DNA of 64,000 nucleotides from Pseudobacteroides sp035370245 (GTDB taxonomy: Bacteria > Bacillota > Clostridia > Acetivibrionales > DSM-2933), in assembly GCA_035370245.1 (NCBI GenBank), contig DAOOVO010000003.1, positions 17,523 through 81,522 of the forward strand, given 5' to 3'. Each line of letters begins with the position of its first letter. Within the stretch, counting starts at the first letter, position 1. The position numbers were made by a program, and so were the translations under genes. The notes below the pieces were generated by a model. The model was not told the DNA's origin and searched no databases. It saw only the letters and a list, made by a program, of their open reading frames with translations. Positions 18,243 through 27,128 of this stretch are shown here, piece by piece.

Positions 18243-19319
18243 CTATGCTTTATATATAATGCCGCCTCCACTTATACCTTCACCATGAGAAATCATCATG
18301 ATATTCATGCCTTCTACAATTTTGCCCTGTTTAAAACCCATATCAAGCTGCAAAGGAAGCATGGCAGACATTGTATTTCCATAGTCCTTTAAAAGAGATA
18401 TGCTCTTATCTTCATTAAGACCCAGGGTTTCCAACGTTATCTCCCATACCTTTCGATTATTTTCAGTAACTAAAACCAAATCAATTTCTTTTAATGAAAG
18501 ACCGCTTTCCTCAAGTAAGTTGTTTGAAACTGCTATAGTTGCCTGCCTGTAAAACTCCTCTGCCTTTTTCCAGTTATCCATTCGATAGGTATCATATAAA
18601 ATTGATAAATCGACACTAAGTCCCATATCAGCCATAGTTAGGGGACTTAAAGCATAAGAAAGCTCGTAAAACTCACAATTTGAATAAAAGTAACTCGCTA
18701 AAATATGTTTATCCTTTGAATGACTGAATAAAACTGCAGTGGCGGCATCACCAAACAAAAATGCTACTCTCGGATCTGTCTTGCTTATCATCCTGTTGGT
18801 AATCCCACCTGAAGCTAATAGAATATGCTCGTCTCCAGTATTTATGTACTTTGAGATCAAATCAAAGGCTATCAAAAATGAAGATATACCTCCGTCTATG
18901 TCAAATGCTTGAATTGCTTTTTTATTTCCAAGCTTTTGTTTCAATTTACTTGCTGTCATTGGTAAGATATTATCACCGATATATTTATTTACAAAAATTC
19001 TAGACAGAAAATCCGGCTCAAAACCACATTGAATCAGACACTTTTGTGCTGCACGACATAATAAATCGCTATCCTCGAAAGCTTCATCCGCAACATGCCT
19101 CTTTTCAACGCCAACGGATTTAATAATGGCAGGACTCTTAAATGCTAGACCATATTTTTCAATAATTTCATCATTGCTAATTGTTGTTTCAGGTACAAAT
19201 GATGCAATCGAGCGAATCTTGCAATAGCGGTTAAAACTTTTCTTTTTTAATTTAGGAAAACAAAATTCTTTTTGACCCATTGTTCTATATACTTCCACAT
19301 CTAAAATACTTTCGTTCAT
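18243..19319 (-). CDS. KASIII-like protein lacking the active-site Cys and His
   Basis: First gene of the cluster, 358 residues, aligning over its length with the 344-residue KASIII two genes downstream. At the nucleophile position FDIDGGISSF has Ile145 instead of Cys. The HQAN region reads TENNRKVW with Asn instead of His. Only the Asn of DYGNTMSAM (Asn315) is kept. Condensation activity is therefore unlikely. A structural or specificity partner for the active paralogue is inferred, by analogy with PqsB in the PqsBC pair or chain-length factors. Fold-conserving motifs such as VAFLFGDAATAVLF are intact, so this is not a decayed gene. Confidence 0.82.
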   Translation of the reverse strand: MNESILDVEVYRTMGQKEFCFPKLKKKSFNRYCKIRSIASFVPETTISNDEIIEKYGLAFKSPAIIKSVGVEKRHVADEAFEDSDLLCRAAQKCLIQCGFEPDFLSRIFVNKYIGDNILPMTASKLKQKLGNKKAIQAFDIDGGISSFLIAFDLISKYINTGDEHILLASGGITNRMISKTDPRVAFLFGDAATAVLFSHSKDKHILASYFYSNCEFYELSYALSPLTMADMGLSVDLSILYDTYRMDNWKKAEEFYRQATIAVSNNLLEESGLSLKEIDLVLVTENNRKVWEITLETLGLNEDKSISLLKDYGNTMSAMLPLQLDMGFKQGKIVEGMNIMMISHGEGISGGGIIYKA

Positions 19320-19391
19320 ATAATCTTTACTTAAATTTTAAAATTTTTTAAAATATTTGGCTATAATGCAGTATTATCTTTTTTACAACAT

Positions 19392-19425
19392 ATTATAGCA
19401 TACTTCCAAAAAAATAACAGACCTT
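19392..19425 (-). promoter_or_regulatory. Extended -10 promoter of the PKS cluster
   Basis: Minus strand TGCTATAAT (19400-19392) is an extended -10 box about 70 bases before the first cluster gene. The -35 region (CTGTTA about 17 bases upstream) is poor. It is the only good promoter-like site in the 325-base gap before the cluster; the rest of the gap is very AT-rich. Confidence 0.55.
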
Positions 19426-19573
19426 TTCCGTGAATTTTTTTTTAACTTTATGTTGATTTTTTTTGAATTAAACATATGTAATATTGTGCATAATAATATC
19501 TTGACCATTTTTTCTTATTTTTTACTATTTCTACATTATTTTATATTATGGCACAATTTATAATTAAAAGCAA

Positions 19574-19620
19574 CATAAAAAATGAAGATATGCATTCATT
19601 AAGAAAATGCATATCTTCAT
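19574..19620 (-). terminator. leuS terminator
   Basis: Perfect 14-bp inverted repeat ATGAAGATATGCAT (19582-19595 and 19607-19620), followed on the minus strand by a T run. It lies 24 bases after the leuS stop and separates leuS from the PKS cluster. Confidence 0.88.
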
Positions 19621-19644
19621 AATCAAAAAGTACTTGATACTAAA

Positions 19645-22128
19645 TCATCCCTTAACAACTATGTTAACCAACCTGCCTGGCACTGCTATAGTCTTTACAA
19701 CTGTCTTACCACCAATAAGCTCTTTAATCTTATCATTACCGAGAGCAACTTCCTCCAATTCCTTTTGACTCAGCTTTGAAGGAACAACAAGCTTATCTCT
19801 AACCTTTCCGTTAATTTGTATCACTATTTCAATTTCATCTTTAACTAAAGCCTCTGCATCATATTTAGGCCACTGCTGGCTATGAACACTACCGCTTCTT
19901 CCCATTAGGCTCCACAGCTCTTCAGTTGCATGCGGAATAAATGGTGCCAACATAACCACAAGGCTGTCAATGGCTTCCTTTAACACAGCCTTATTTTTAT
20001 CCTCATCCTTAACCTTTTCCTTGTATCCGTAAAGTGCATTAATAAGCTCCATTATTGCACTTATTGCCGTGTTAAAATTAAACCTTTCACTGATATCATC
20101 AGTTACCTTTTTGATGGTATAGTTGATTACATAGCGTAATTCCTTATCCTGTGCAGTTAATGACGATTTATCAATTTCGCCTGCATCCTTGATAAAAGGC
20201 AAAAACTCATCAATAATCCTCCATACCCTGTTAATGAACCTGTAGCACCCTTCAACACCTTGATCGCTCCATTCCAAGTCTTTTTCCGGCGGTGATGCAA
20301 AAAGTATAAAGAGCCTTGCAGTATCCGCACCGTACTTTTCTATTATTTCCTCAGGGCTAACAACATTGCCCACAGATTTGGACATCTTCATGCCATCTTT
20401 AAGAACCATACCCTGTGTTAGAAGATTTTTAAAGGGCTCTTCCTGGGATACATAACCCATGTCATATAGAGCTTTCATGAAGAATCTTGAATAGAGAAGA
20501 TGTAAAATAGCATGCTCTACTCCACCAATATACTGATCAACAGGCATCCAATAGTCTGTGTTCTTCTTGCTGAATGGCTCCTTGCTATTGCATGGATCTG
20601 CATACCTTAAGTAATACCATGAAGAACACACGAATGTATCCATCGTATCAACTTCTCTTCTGCCATCCTTTCCGCATTTCGGACACTTTGCTTTAACAAA
20701 GGAACTGCTACCTGCCAGCGGCGATTCACCCACTCCTGTAAACTTTACGTCTGTAGGAAGTATTACCGGTAACTCCTCCTCAGGCACAGGTACTATTCCA
20801 CAGTCATCACAATATATAATAGGAATCGGTGCTCCCCAGTATCTCTGTCTTGATATCAACCAATCTCTGAGCCTGAAGTTAACCTTCCTCTCACCGAATC
20901 CTTTTTCTTCAATATAATCAATTATTTTGCCTATAGCTTCGTCACTCTTCATTCCGTCAAACTTATCTGAATTCACCAGATAACCTACTTCCTCAAAGGC
21001 ACATTTCATTTCAGACGGATTCAGAGTAACACCTTCAGGCTGAATAACCACTTTTAAGGGAAGATTGTATTTTTTAGAAAATTCAAAGTCCCTCTGGTCA
21101 TGAGTAGGAACAGCCATTACCACACCCGTACCGTATTCAGCCAGAACATAATTTGCAAGATATAAAGGCACTTTATCGCCATTTAACGGATTGATGACAT
21201 ATCTTCCTGTAAATACCCCTTCTTTTTCAGTTTCATTTGAAGTCCTTGTTATTTCATTTAAAAACTTCATCTTCTCAATGAATTCCAGGCATTGCTCTTC
21301 CTGCTCTGTTCCGGCTATAAGCTCTTTCACAATAGAGTGCTCCGGTGCTATAACCATATAAGTAACGCCATATATGGTGTCAGGTCTCGTAGTATATACT
21401 CTGACGGATTTATCCATTCCGTCAACCTTAAAATCTACCTCAACACCCTCACTTCTGCCAATCCAGTTTTGCTGCATTATTTTAACCTTTTCAGGCCATC
21501 CGTCAAGCTTTTGAATATCATCTAAAAGCTTCTGTGCATATTTTGTTATTTTAAAATACCACTGCTCAAGATCTTTCTTACCCACATCGGATTTGCAGCG
21601 TTCGCATTTTCCATTTACAACCTGCTCATTGGCAAGAACCGTTGAACAGGAAGGACACCAGTTTACAAAGGACTTTTTCTTGTAAGCCAGTCCATTTTTA
21701 TAAAGCTGCAAAAACATCCACTGAGTCCATTTGTAATAATCAGGATGGCATGTAGCAACTTCTCTCTCCCAGTCGTAGCTTATACCAAGCTCCTTAAGCT
21801 GCCTTCTCATATTTTCTATATTGGACCAGGTCCAATCATTAGGGTGTATGCCTCTTTTGATTGCAGCATTTTCTGCCGGCAAGCCAAAAGAATCCCATCC
21901 CATAGGATGAAGAACATTAAAACCGTTCATTCTTTTGTACCTGGCAACAACATCGCCAATCGAGTAGTTTCTTACATGACCCATATGAAGATTGCCTGAT
22001 GGGTATGGAAACATCTCAAGAACATAGTATTTCTCCTTATCCTTATCATTGTCAGAGACCTTAAATACTTTTTCTTTCTCCCATATATTCTGCCATTTCT
22101 TTTCTATTTCTCTATAGTTATAATGCAT
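19645..22128 (-). CDS. leuS: Leucyl-tRNA synthetase
   Basis: Class I aminoacyl-tRNA synthetase charging tRNA-Leu, 827 residues. The HIGH motif is in PYPSGNLHMGHVRNY (about 37-51) and the KMSKS motif in GMKMSKSVGN (about 582-591). The zinc-domain cysteines (CPSC, CERC), the CP1 editing domain with GTGVVMAVPTHDQRDFEF, WLISRQRYWGAPIP and the C-terminal anticodon-binding part are all present. GGAGG precedes the ATG. No T-box leader is seen upstream; the gene probably shares the nadD-rsfS transcript. Confidence 0.97.
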   Translation of the reverse strand: MHYNYREIEKKWQNIWEKEKVFKVSDNDKDKEKYYVLEMFPYPSGNLHMGHVRNYSIGDVVARYKRMNGFNVLHPMGWDSFGLPAENAAIKRGIHPNDWTWSNIENMRRQLKELGISYDWEREVATCHPDYYKWTQWMFLQLYKNGLAYKKKSFVNWCPSCSTVLANEQVVNGKCERCKSDVGKKDLEQWYFKITKYAQKLLDDIQKLDGWPEKVKIMQQNWIGRSEGVEVDFKVDGMDKSVRVYTTRPDTIYGVTYMVIAPEHSIVKELIAGTEQEEQCLEFIEKMKFLNEITRTSNETEKEGVFTGRYVINPLNGDKVPLYLANYVLAEYGTGVVMAVPTHDQRDFEFSKKYNLPLKVVIQPEGVTLNPSEMKCAFEEVGYLVNSDKFDGMKSDEAIGKIIDYIEEKGFGERKVNFRLRDWLISRQRYWGAPIPIIYCDDCGIVPVPEEELPVILPTDVKFTGVGESPLAGSSSFVKAKCPKCGKDGRREVDTMDTFVCSSWYYLRYADPCNSKEPFSKKNTDYWMPVDQYIGGVEHAILHLLYSRFFMKALYDMGYVSQEEPFKNLLTQGMVLKDGMKMSKSVGNVVSPEEIIEKYGADTARLFILFASPPEKDLEWSDQGVEGCYRFINRVWRIIDEFLPFIKDAGEIDKSSLTAQDKELRYVINYTIKKVTDDISERFNFNTAISAIMELINALYGYKEKVKDEDKNKAVLKEAIDSLVVMLAPFIPHATEELWSLMGRSGSVHSQQWPKYDAEALVKDEIEIVIQINGKVRDKLVVPSKLSQKELEEVALGNDKIKELIGGKTVVKTIAVPGRLVNIVVKG

Positions 22129-22188
22129 AGAGGTACCTCCATTGTAATGAGCTTTAATTTATGTTAAATAACATATTTTCATACCAAA

Positions 22189-22530
22189 TTATACTCTATA
22201 TGATAAAACCCCGTCGGCCCAAAGCCTTTCAAGATTGTAAAATCCTCTGTCTTCTTCATGGAATATGTGAACTACAACATCGCCATAGTCAAGCAATATC
22301 CATCTCGCACTGTTATAGCCTTCCTTATGATTACACCTTATACCCAGCTCTTCCATCTTTTGTTCCAATTCATCAGCTAAAGTCTTTATATGTGTTGAAG
22401 AAGTACCGTTACAAATAACAAAATAATCGGACAGAATGGATATATTCTCAATACTGATTACATTTATATCCTTAGCTTTTTTGCTGTCCAAAATCTCTAC
22501 GATTTTATCAACCATTTCTTTTGAATCCAA
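22189..22530 (-). CDS. rsfS: Ribosomal silencing factor RsfS
   Basis: A 113-residue RsfS/Iojap protein that binds ribosomal protein uL14 and blocks subunit joining when nutrients are low. Signatures include IENISILSDYFVICNGTSSTHIKTLADE (given here only as the IENISIL and SDYFVICNG blocks), GYNSARWILLDYGDVVVHIF in two parts, and the tail YNLERLW. The start is TTG at 22530, about 10 bases after AGAGGG. The gene order nadD, yqeK, LytR_C, rsfS, leuS is common in clostridia. Confidence 0.93.
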   Translation of the reverse strand: MDSKEMVDKIVEILDSKKAKDINVISIENISILSDYFVICNGTSSTHIKTLADELEQKMEELGIRCNHKEGYNSARWILLDYGDVVVHIFHEEDRGFYNLERLWADGVLSYRV

Positions 22531-22677
22531 TACAGCTTCATCCCTCTCACTATCATATTTTTGTTATTAAGAAACAATTAACCTATTCACAATTCTAAAA
22601 AGAATTATACTATTAATAATATTATTTGTGAACTAAATGTTTTCAATAATATTTTACTTAAAAGGTTTATTGCTTAT

Positions 22678-23223
22678 TTATGGCAGATAATCTCCGCCTA
22701 AAATAATCGTAACATCTACACTGGTATTTTTTAGCAATTCTTTTGATAATTTTCCTATCTTAATAAGTTTTATAACATCATCGCCATAGCCTTTACTGGT
22801 TCTTTCTATCACTTTTGTTGTAGTTGTAAATTGGCCGGATTTAACCGATACAACATTGAGCCCGCTGTTTTTAAGAGTATTGCCTAAACGCGTGCCTTCA
22901 CCGGCTTTGCCTGTGCTGTTTATTATCTCAACCTTAATAGCTGATGTCTTTTTTTCACTGCCGGAGCTTGCACTCTTCTTTTCTTTAGGTTCATGGGTGC
23001 TCACAGGTGCTTTTGTTTCCTCAGGCACAGGGCTTTGAACTTCTTTTTTAGGCTCTGCTGCTGCTTTTTGCTCAACTGCAGGCTTTTCCTTTGCAAATAT
23101 TCTGGAATCCCTGGTGAAATTCACTGCCACAACCAGTGACATAACAATTATCACGATAGATCCAAACAAGAGAAAAATATGCTCAAAATAGTCCAATAAA
23201 TTCTTTTTATTTGACTTTGACAT
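22678..23223 (-). CDS. Membrane-anchored LytR_C-domain protein
   Basis: A 181-residue protein with one N-terminal transmembrane helix (about 16-33, LLFGSIVIIVMSLVVAV), a Lys/Pro/Ala/Glu-rich linker (about 42-92) and a C-terminal LytR_C domain (about 95-181, IKVEIINSTGKAGEGTRL to DVTIILGGDYLP). The catalytic LytR-CpsA-Psr domain that often precedes this module is absent. Such stand-alone versions regularly sit between yqeK and rsfS; an envelope role is inferred. AAGGAG lies about 10 bases before the ATG. Confidence 0.82.
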   Translation of the reverse strand: MSKSNKKNLLDYFEHIFLLFGSIVIIVMSLVVAVNFTRDSRIFAKEKPAVEQKAAAEPKKEVQSPVPEETKAPVSTHEPKEKKSASSGSEKKTSAIKVEIINSTGKAGEGTRLGNTLKNSGLNVVSVKSGQFTTTTKVIERTSKGYGDDVIKLIKIGKLSKELLKNTSVDVTIILGGDYLP

Positions 23224-23301
23224 TTTAACCCGTCTCCTTAAGTAAATAATACCTGCAAATTATCCTTTGTACAATTAAGGTATGTTATTTATTTAACATA
23301 C

Positions 23302-23868
23302 CTAAGGGTTATTCATGAGGATAAAATTTCTTGCATCTATGGCATAACCATGTATAAGACCCTTTTTATTAATTATATGAGCTATGGTTTGATCAAGTGC
23401 CATAAGCATTACGCTGTCAATATTCTTAAAGGCTTCTTTCCTGGCTTCTTCAACACCTTGAAAGCTCCTGCCGGGTTCAATATAGTCTGCAATAAATATG
23501 ATCTTTTCAAGCATATCCATATCGGCCCGCCCGGTCGTATGGTATTTTATTGCCCGAAGTACACCTGGATCTTCTATACCGTATTCTTCTTTTGCGATCT
23601 CAGCACCGAGAGGTCCATGGAGAAGTGACGGCTGGATCCTTGAAATGTTATCGATGTCAATACCATATTTCTCACAAGCCTTAATAGCATCGGCTCCCTT
23701 TATTTCTCTGGCGCAGTCATGAAGAAGTCCTGAAACAGCTGCTTTGTCCCTGTCAACACCATTGATTGAAGCAAGCTCTATGGCCGTTTCCATGACCCCT
23801 ATTGAATGCTTGAATCTCTTTTTTGAAAGAGTCTTCTCCAATTTGCTTTTTATTTCATCAATTGTCAT
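23302..23868 (-). CDS. yqeK: YqeK-family HD-domain Ap4A hydrolase
   Basis: A 188-residue HD-superfamily phosphohydrolase; YqeK proteins split Ap4A symmetrically into ADP. Metal ligands are visible: the early His in KRFKHSIGVMETA, HD in GLLHDCAREI (about 50), HGPLGAEIA (about 84), KYHTTGRADM (about 108) and IFIADYIEPGR (about 124-132). It follows nadD by 56 bases, the usual arrangement. Confidence 0.93.
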   Translation of the reverse strand: MTIDEIKSKLEKTLSKKRFKHSIGVMETAIELASINGVDRDKAAVSGLLHDCAREIKGADAIKACEKYGIDIDNISRIQPSLLHGPLGAEIAKEEYGIEDPGVLRAIKYHTTGRADMDMLEKIIFIADYIEPGRSFQGVEEARKEAFKNIDSVMLMALDQTIAHIINKKGLIHGYAIDARNFILMNNP

Positions 23869-23924
23869 ATATCATTGTCCTTCTATATTTATAAATCTTT
23901 GCAAGTACATAAAATCAAGGGATT

Positions 23925-24539
23925 TTATGTATATAACTTATTTTTGTAGATGTAGTCTTCAACGCATTCAGGCAGCAAATACTTAATAGATCTGCCTTCC
24001 TGTATTCTTTTTCTGATATCTGTGGATGAAATCTGAACCATGGGTATATCTGCAACTGTTATGTCCGCATTGTATTTGGTCTTGAGGACCTCAATCTCAT
24101 TATAAAAACCATCATCAATATATTCGGGTCTAAGTCCCACAATAAACTTACACAAAGTGAATAATTCCTCAAAATCCTTCCATGAAGTCAATTCTTTCAC
24201 CACATCTGCACCTGTAATAAAATACAATTGTGCCTTTTCACCATAAATTCTCTTAAAGTGCTTTATAGTGTCTATTGTATAAGTATAACCTTCACGTTCA
24301 ACCTCAACACTTGAAACCTCAAAATGCGGGTTTGAACGAACAGCTTTTTTAACCATATTAAGCCGATCTGACGAAGATGTGACATTCAAATGTTTCTTGT
24401 GAGGAGGCATTCCCGTCGGCACAAATATGATCTTGTCCAACCCAATTGTATATCTAATGTTTTCAGCAATTATAAGGTGCCCGTAATGGATAGGATCAAA
24501 AGTCCCTCCTGTAATTCCAATCTTTATATATCCCGGCAT
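23925..24539 (-). CDS. nadD: Nicotinate-nucleotide adenylyltransferase
   Basis: Makes deamido-NAD from nicotinate mononucleotide and ATP. At 204 residues it has family length. The nucleotidyltransferase motif GGTFDPIHYGHL (about 10-21) and the C-terminal ISSTDIRKRI (about 168-177) are present. TTGGAG lies 8 bases before the ATG. It is probably the first gene of the transcript running through yqeK and rsfS to leuS. Confidence 0.95.
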   Translation of the reverse strand: MPGYIKIGITGGTFDPIHYGHLIIAENIRYTIGLDKIIFVPTGMPPHKKHLNVTSSSDRLNMVKKAVRSNPHFEVSSVEVEREGYTYTIDTIKHFKRIYGEKAQLYFITGADVVKELTSWKDFEELFTLCKFIVGLRPEYIDDGFYNEIEVLKTKYNADITVADIPMVQISSTDIRKRIQEGRSIKYLLPECVEDYIYKNKLYT

Positions 24540-24657
24540 AGTATTTCTCCAATTTTTTGCTTCATCTATTATAGCATAAAAAATCCTAATTATAAAGGAA
24601 AATGATTTTATAATTAGGATTTTTAATTAGGATTAATAATATTTGTTTTCAATAATA

Positions 24658-25626
24658 TTACTTGCCGAATTTTTCCATGATCAAAGCCAATGAACCATAT
24701 AAAATCGAGTCATCACCAAGCTTGGACTGAACAATCTCTGTTCCTTCAAGTACTGCTGGCATTGAGAATCTCTTGATCTGCTCCTGTACTTTCGGGAGCA
24801 TATAACCTCCCAGAGCTTCAAATACACCGCCGCCAAATATGAGCATATTGGGATTGAATATATTGATCAAAGAACCAGCTCCTGCTGCAATGTAATATAC
24901 AGCATTATCAAGTACCTCTAAAGCAAGTTCATCCTTTTGTTCAACAGCCTTCTTTAACATTTTGCTCTTTATAACAGAAGTATCGTCACCCATCAAATCC
25001 CTTAAAATTGTTTTCCTGCCTCTCTGCATTTGAGTTCTGATTTCCCTCGTTATGGCAATCTTACTGGCATAAGCTTCAAGACATCCCCTCTGTCCGCAAT
25101 TGCAATAAGGACCTTCAGTATTTATGATCATGTGCCCAATCTCAGTTCCCGAATTCTTTGCACCTGAATAAAGCTTATTGTCTATTATTACACCACCGCC
25201 TACACCCGTTCCTACAAATACACCTACTATATTCTCTCTGCCTTTACCGGCACCATATTTCCACTCACCGAGAATACCCATTTTTACATCATTGCCTATA
25301 TGAAAAGGAACTTTAAACCTGTCTTCAATAACTTTTCTAATGTTATAGTTTTTCCATGGAATATTGGGTGTAAAAATAATTTTTCCAGTACTCTCATCAA
25401 TTATCCCGGGTGCACCGGCACCTATTGCGACCAAACTTCCTCTGTCCATTTGAGACTTTGTGATAAGCTCATCTATAATACCGATAATTCTTTCCTCTAT
25501 CTTCTCCCTGCCTTCCTCCGCCTTTGTTTTCTTTTTTACTGTGCAAACTATCTTCAAATTTTCATAAAAAACCGACCCTAAAACCTTTGTTCCACCTATA
25601 TCCAAGCATATATAAGCTTTCTTCAT
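24658..25626 (-). CDS. ROK-family glucokinase
   Basis: Sugar kinase of the ROK family, probably glucokinase. From ATG at 25626 it has 322 residues. The phosphate motif LDIGGTKVLGSV is at the N-terminus, GVGGGVIIDN follows mid-protein, and the ROK zinc signature with GPYCNCGQRGCLEAYAS is at about 178-194, preceded by GTEIGH. ATG at 25626 is chosen because GGAG lies 9 bases upstream; ORF extensions to 25656 lack a site. Substrate assignment follows the family and is not proven. Confidence 0.9.
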   Translation of the reverse strand: MKKAYICLDIGGTKVLGSVFYENLKIVCTVKKKTKAEEGREKIEERIIGIIDELITKSQMDRGSLVAIGAGAPGIIDESTGKIIFTPNIPWKNYNIRKVIEDRFKVPFHIGNDVKMGILGEWKYGAGKGRENIVGVFVGTGVGGGVIIDNKLYSGAKNSGTEIGHMIINTEGPYCNCGQRGCLEAYASKIAITREIRTQMQRGRKTILRDLMGDDTSVIKSKMLKKAVEQKDELALEVLDNAVYYIAAGAGSLINIFNPNMLIFGGGVFEALGGYMLPKVQEQIKRFSMPAVLEGTEIVQSKLGDDSILYGSLALIMEKFGK

Positions 25627-25710
25627 ACACATCAACTCCAATAAAATTTTATACATTTAAATTCTACACTGCACATTAAATATCCTTCATCACATCTCTT
25701 GCATGATATT

Positions 25711-25750
25711 GAAAAATTAAAGGCAAGGGCTCTAAAAATCCCCTGCCTTT
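25711..25750 (-). terminator. pur operon terminator
   Basis: Minus-strand hairpin with arms AAAGGCAGGGG and CCCTTGCCTTT (25750-25719), followed by a T-rich stretch. It lies just after the purD stop and closes the purEFMNHD operon. Confidence 0.8.
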
Positions 25751-25771
25751 TTACACAATGTCTTTAATCCA

Positions 25772-27034
25772 TTAATACTTCCTTCCGATATCTTTTCTAA
25801 AATGCGCACCGGAAAATTTAATCCTACCGACAGCCTCATAGGCTTTTTCAATAGCCTTCTCCATGGTGGACTCAAGTGCAGTTACACCCAATACTCTTCC
25901 ACCTGCCGTATAGAATTTTCCGTTTTCATGTTTGGTACCGGCATGGAAAACAACTGTATTTGAGTCACGCTCTGCATCGTCCAAGCCTGTTATTTCAAAG
26001 CCCGTATCATACTTTCCGGGATAGCCTCCTGATGCTAAGACAACACAGACTGCTGAACTATTGCTCCATTTTATATCAATATCACTTAATTTCTCATCAA
26101 TTACCGCATTGAATATTTCTACCAGGTCACTCTCTAACTGAGGAAGTACAACCTGTGTCTCAGGATCGCCAAACCTTGCATTGTATTCAAGAACCTTTGG
26201 ACCATCCTTGGTGATTATCAAGCCGAAATAAATAACACCCTTGAATTTCCTATTTTCCTTATTCATTGCCTCAATAGTCGACTTCATTATTTTTTCCATG
26301 CAATACTCTGCTATCTCGGGTGTATATATCTTACTAGGTGCAAATGTACCCATTCCACCCGTATTAGGTCCCTCATCATTGTCATAAGCTCTCTTGTGAT
26401 CCTGAGAACTAATCATTGGCTTAATTGTCTTTCCGTCTGTAAATGCCAGAATAGAAACCTCCGGGCCAACAAGAAACTCTTCAATTACAACTCTATTGCC
26501 TGCATTTCCGAAAACCCTGTCATTCATCATGCTGTTGACAGCCTCAATGGCCTGTTCCCGGCTTTGGGCTATTATAACGCCTTTCCCCAATGCCAGCCCG
26601 TCGGCCTTAATTACTATAGGATATTCCTGGTGTTTTAAATATTCAACAGCATCTTCATACTTGTCAAATGTCTCATATTTGGCAGTCGGAATTGAATATT
26701 TTTTCATCAAATCCTTTGCAAATGCCTTACTTCCCTCAATTATGGCAGCATTTTTATTGGGTCCGAAGGCTCTTATACCTACCTTCTCCAACTCATCCAC
26801 CATGCCTGCAGCCAAAGGGTCATCGGGTGCAACGACTACCAAATCGATCATATTTTCTTTTGCAAACTTTGTAATTCCATCTATATCCATGGCCTTTATG
26901 GGAACACACTCAGCTAAAGTAGATATGCCGCCATTTCCTGGAGCACAATACAATTTAGTGACCAAAGGGCTTTGTGCCATTTTCCATATTATGGTGTGCT
27001 CGCGTCCGCCACTACCTACAACCAGAATCTTCAT
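25772..27034 (-). CDS. purD: Phosphoribosylamine-glycine ligase
   Basis: GAR synthetase, an ATP-grasp enzyme joining glycine to phosphoribosylamine; 420 residues. It begins MKILVVGSGGREHTIIW, has APGNGGISTLAE (about 32-43), the ATP-grasp stretch VIKADGLALGKGV (about 137-149) and NTGGMGTFAP (about 227-236), and ends with the C-terminal domain. Last gene of the pur operon; GGAGG precedes the ATG. Confidence 0.96.
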   Translation of the reverse strand: MKILVVGSGGREHTIIWKMAQSPLVTKLYCAPGNGGISTLAECVPIKAMDIDGITKFAKENMIDLVVVAPDDPLAAGMVDELEKVGIRAFGPNKNAAIIEGSKAFAKDLMKKYSIPTAKYETFDKYEDAVEYLKHQEYPIVIKADGLALGKGVIIAQSREQAIEAVNSMMNDRVFGNAGNRVVIEEFLVGPEVSILAFTDGKTIKPMISSQDHKRAYDNDEGPNTGGMGTFAPSKIYTPEIAEYCMEKIMKSTIEAMNKENRKFKGVIYFGLIITKDGPKVLEYNARFGDPETQVVLPQLESDLVEIFNAVIDEKLSDIDIKWSNSSAVCVVLASGGYPGKYDTGFEITGLDDAERDSNTVVFHAGTKHENGKFYTAGGRVLGVTALESTMEKAIEKAYEAVGRIKFSGAHFRKDIGRKY

Positions 27035-27128
27035 TATTTTCCTCCTAATGTACTATTTTTCAGGAAAAGTAACTTTGTGTATTAATACACATTTTAATAC
27101 AACATCAATACCATAAATAACACAAAGC

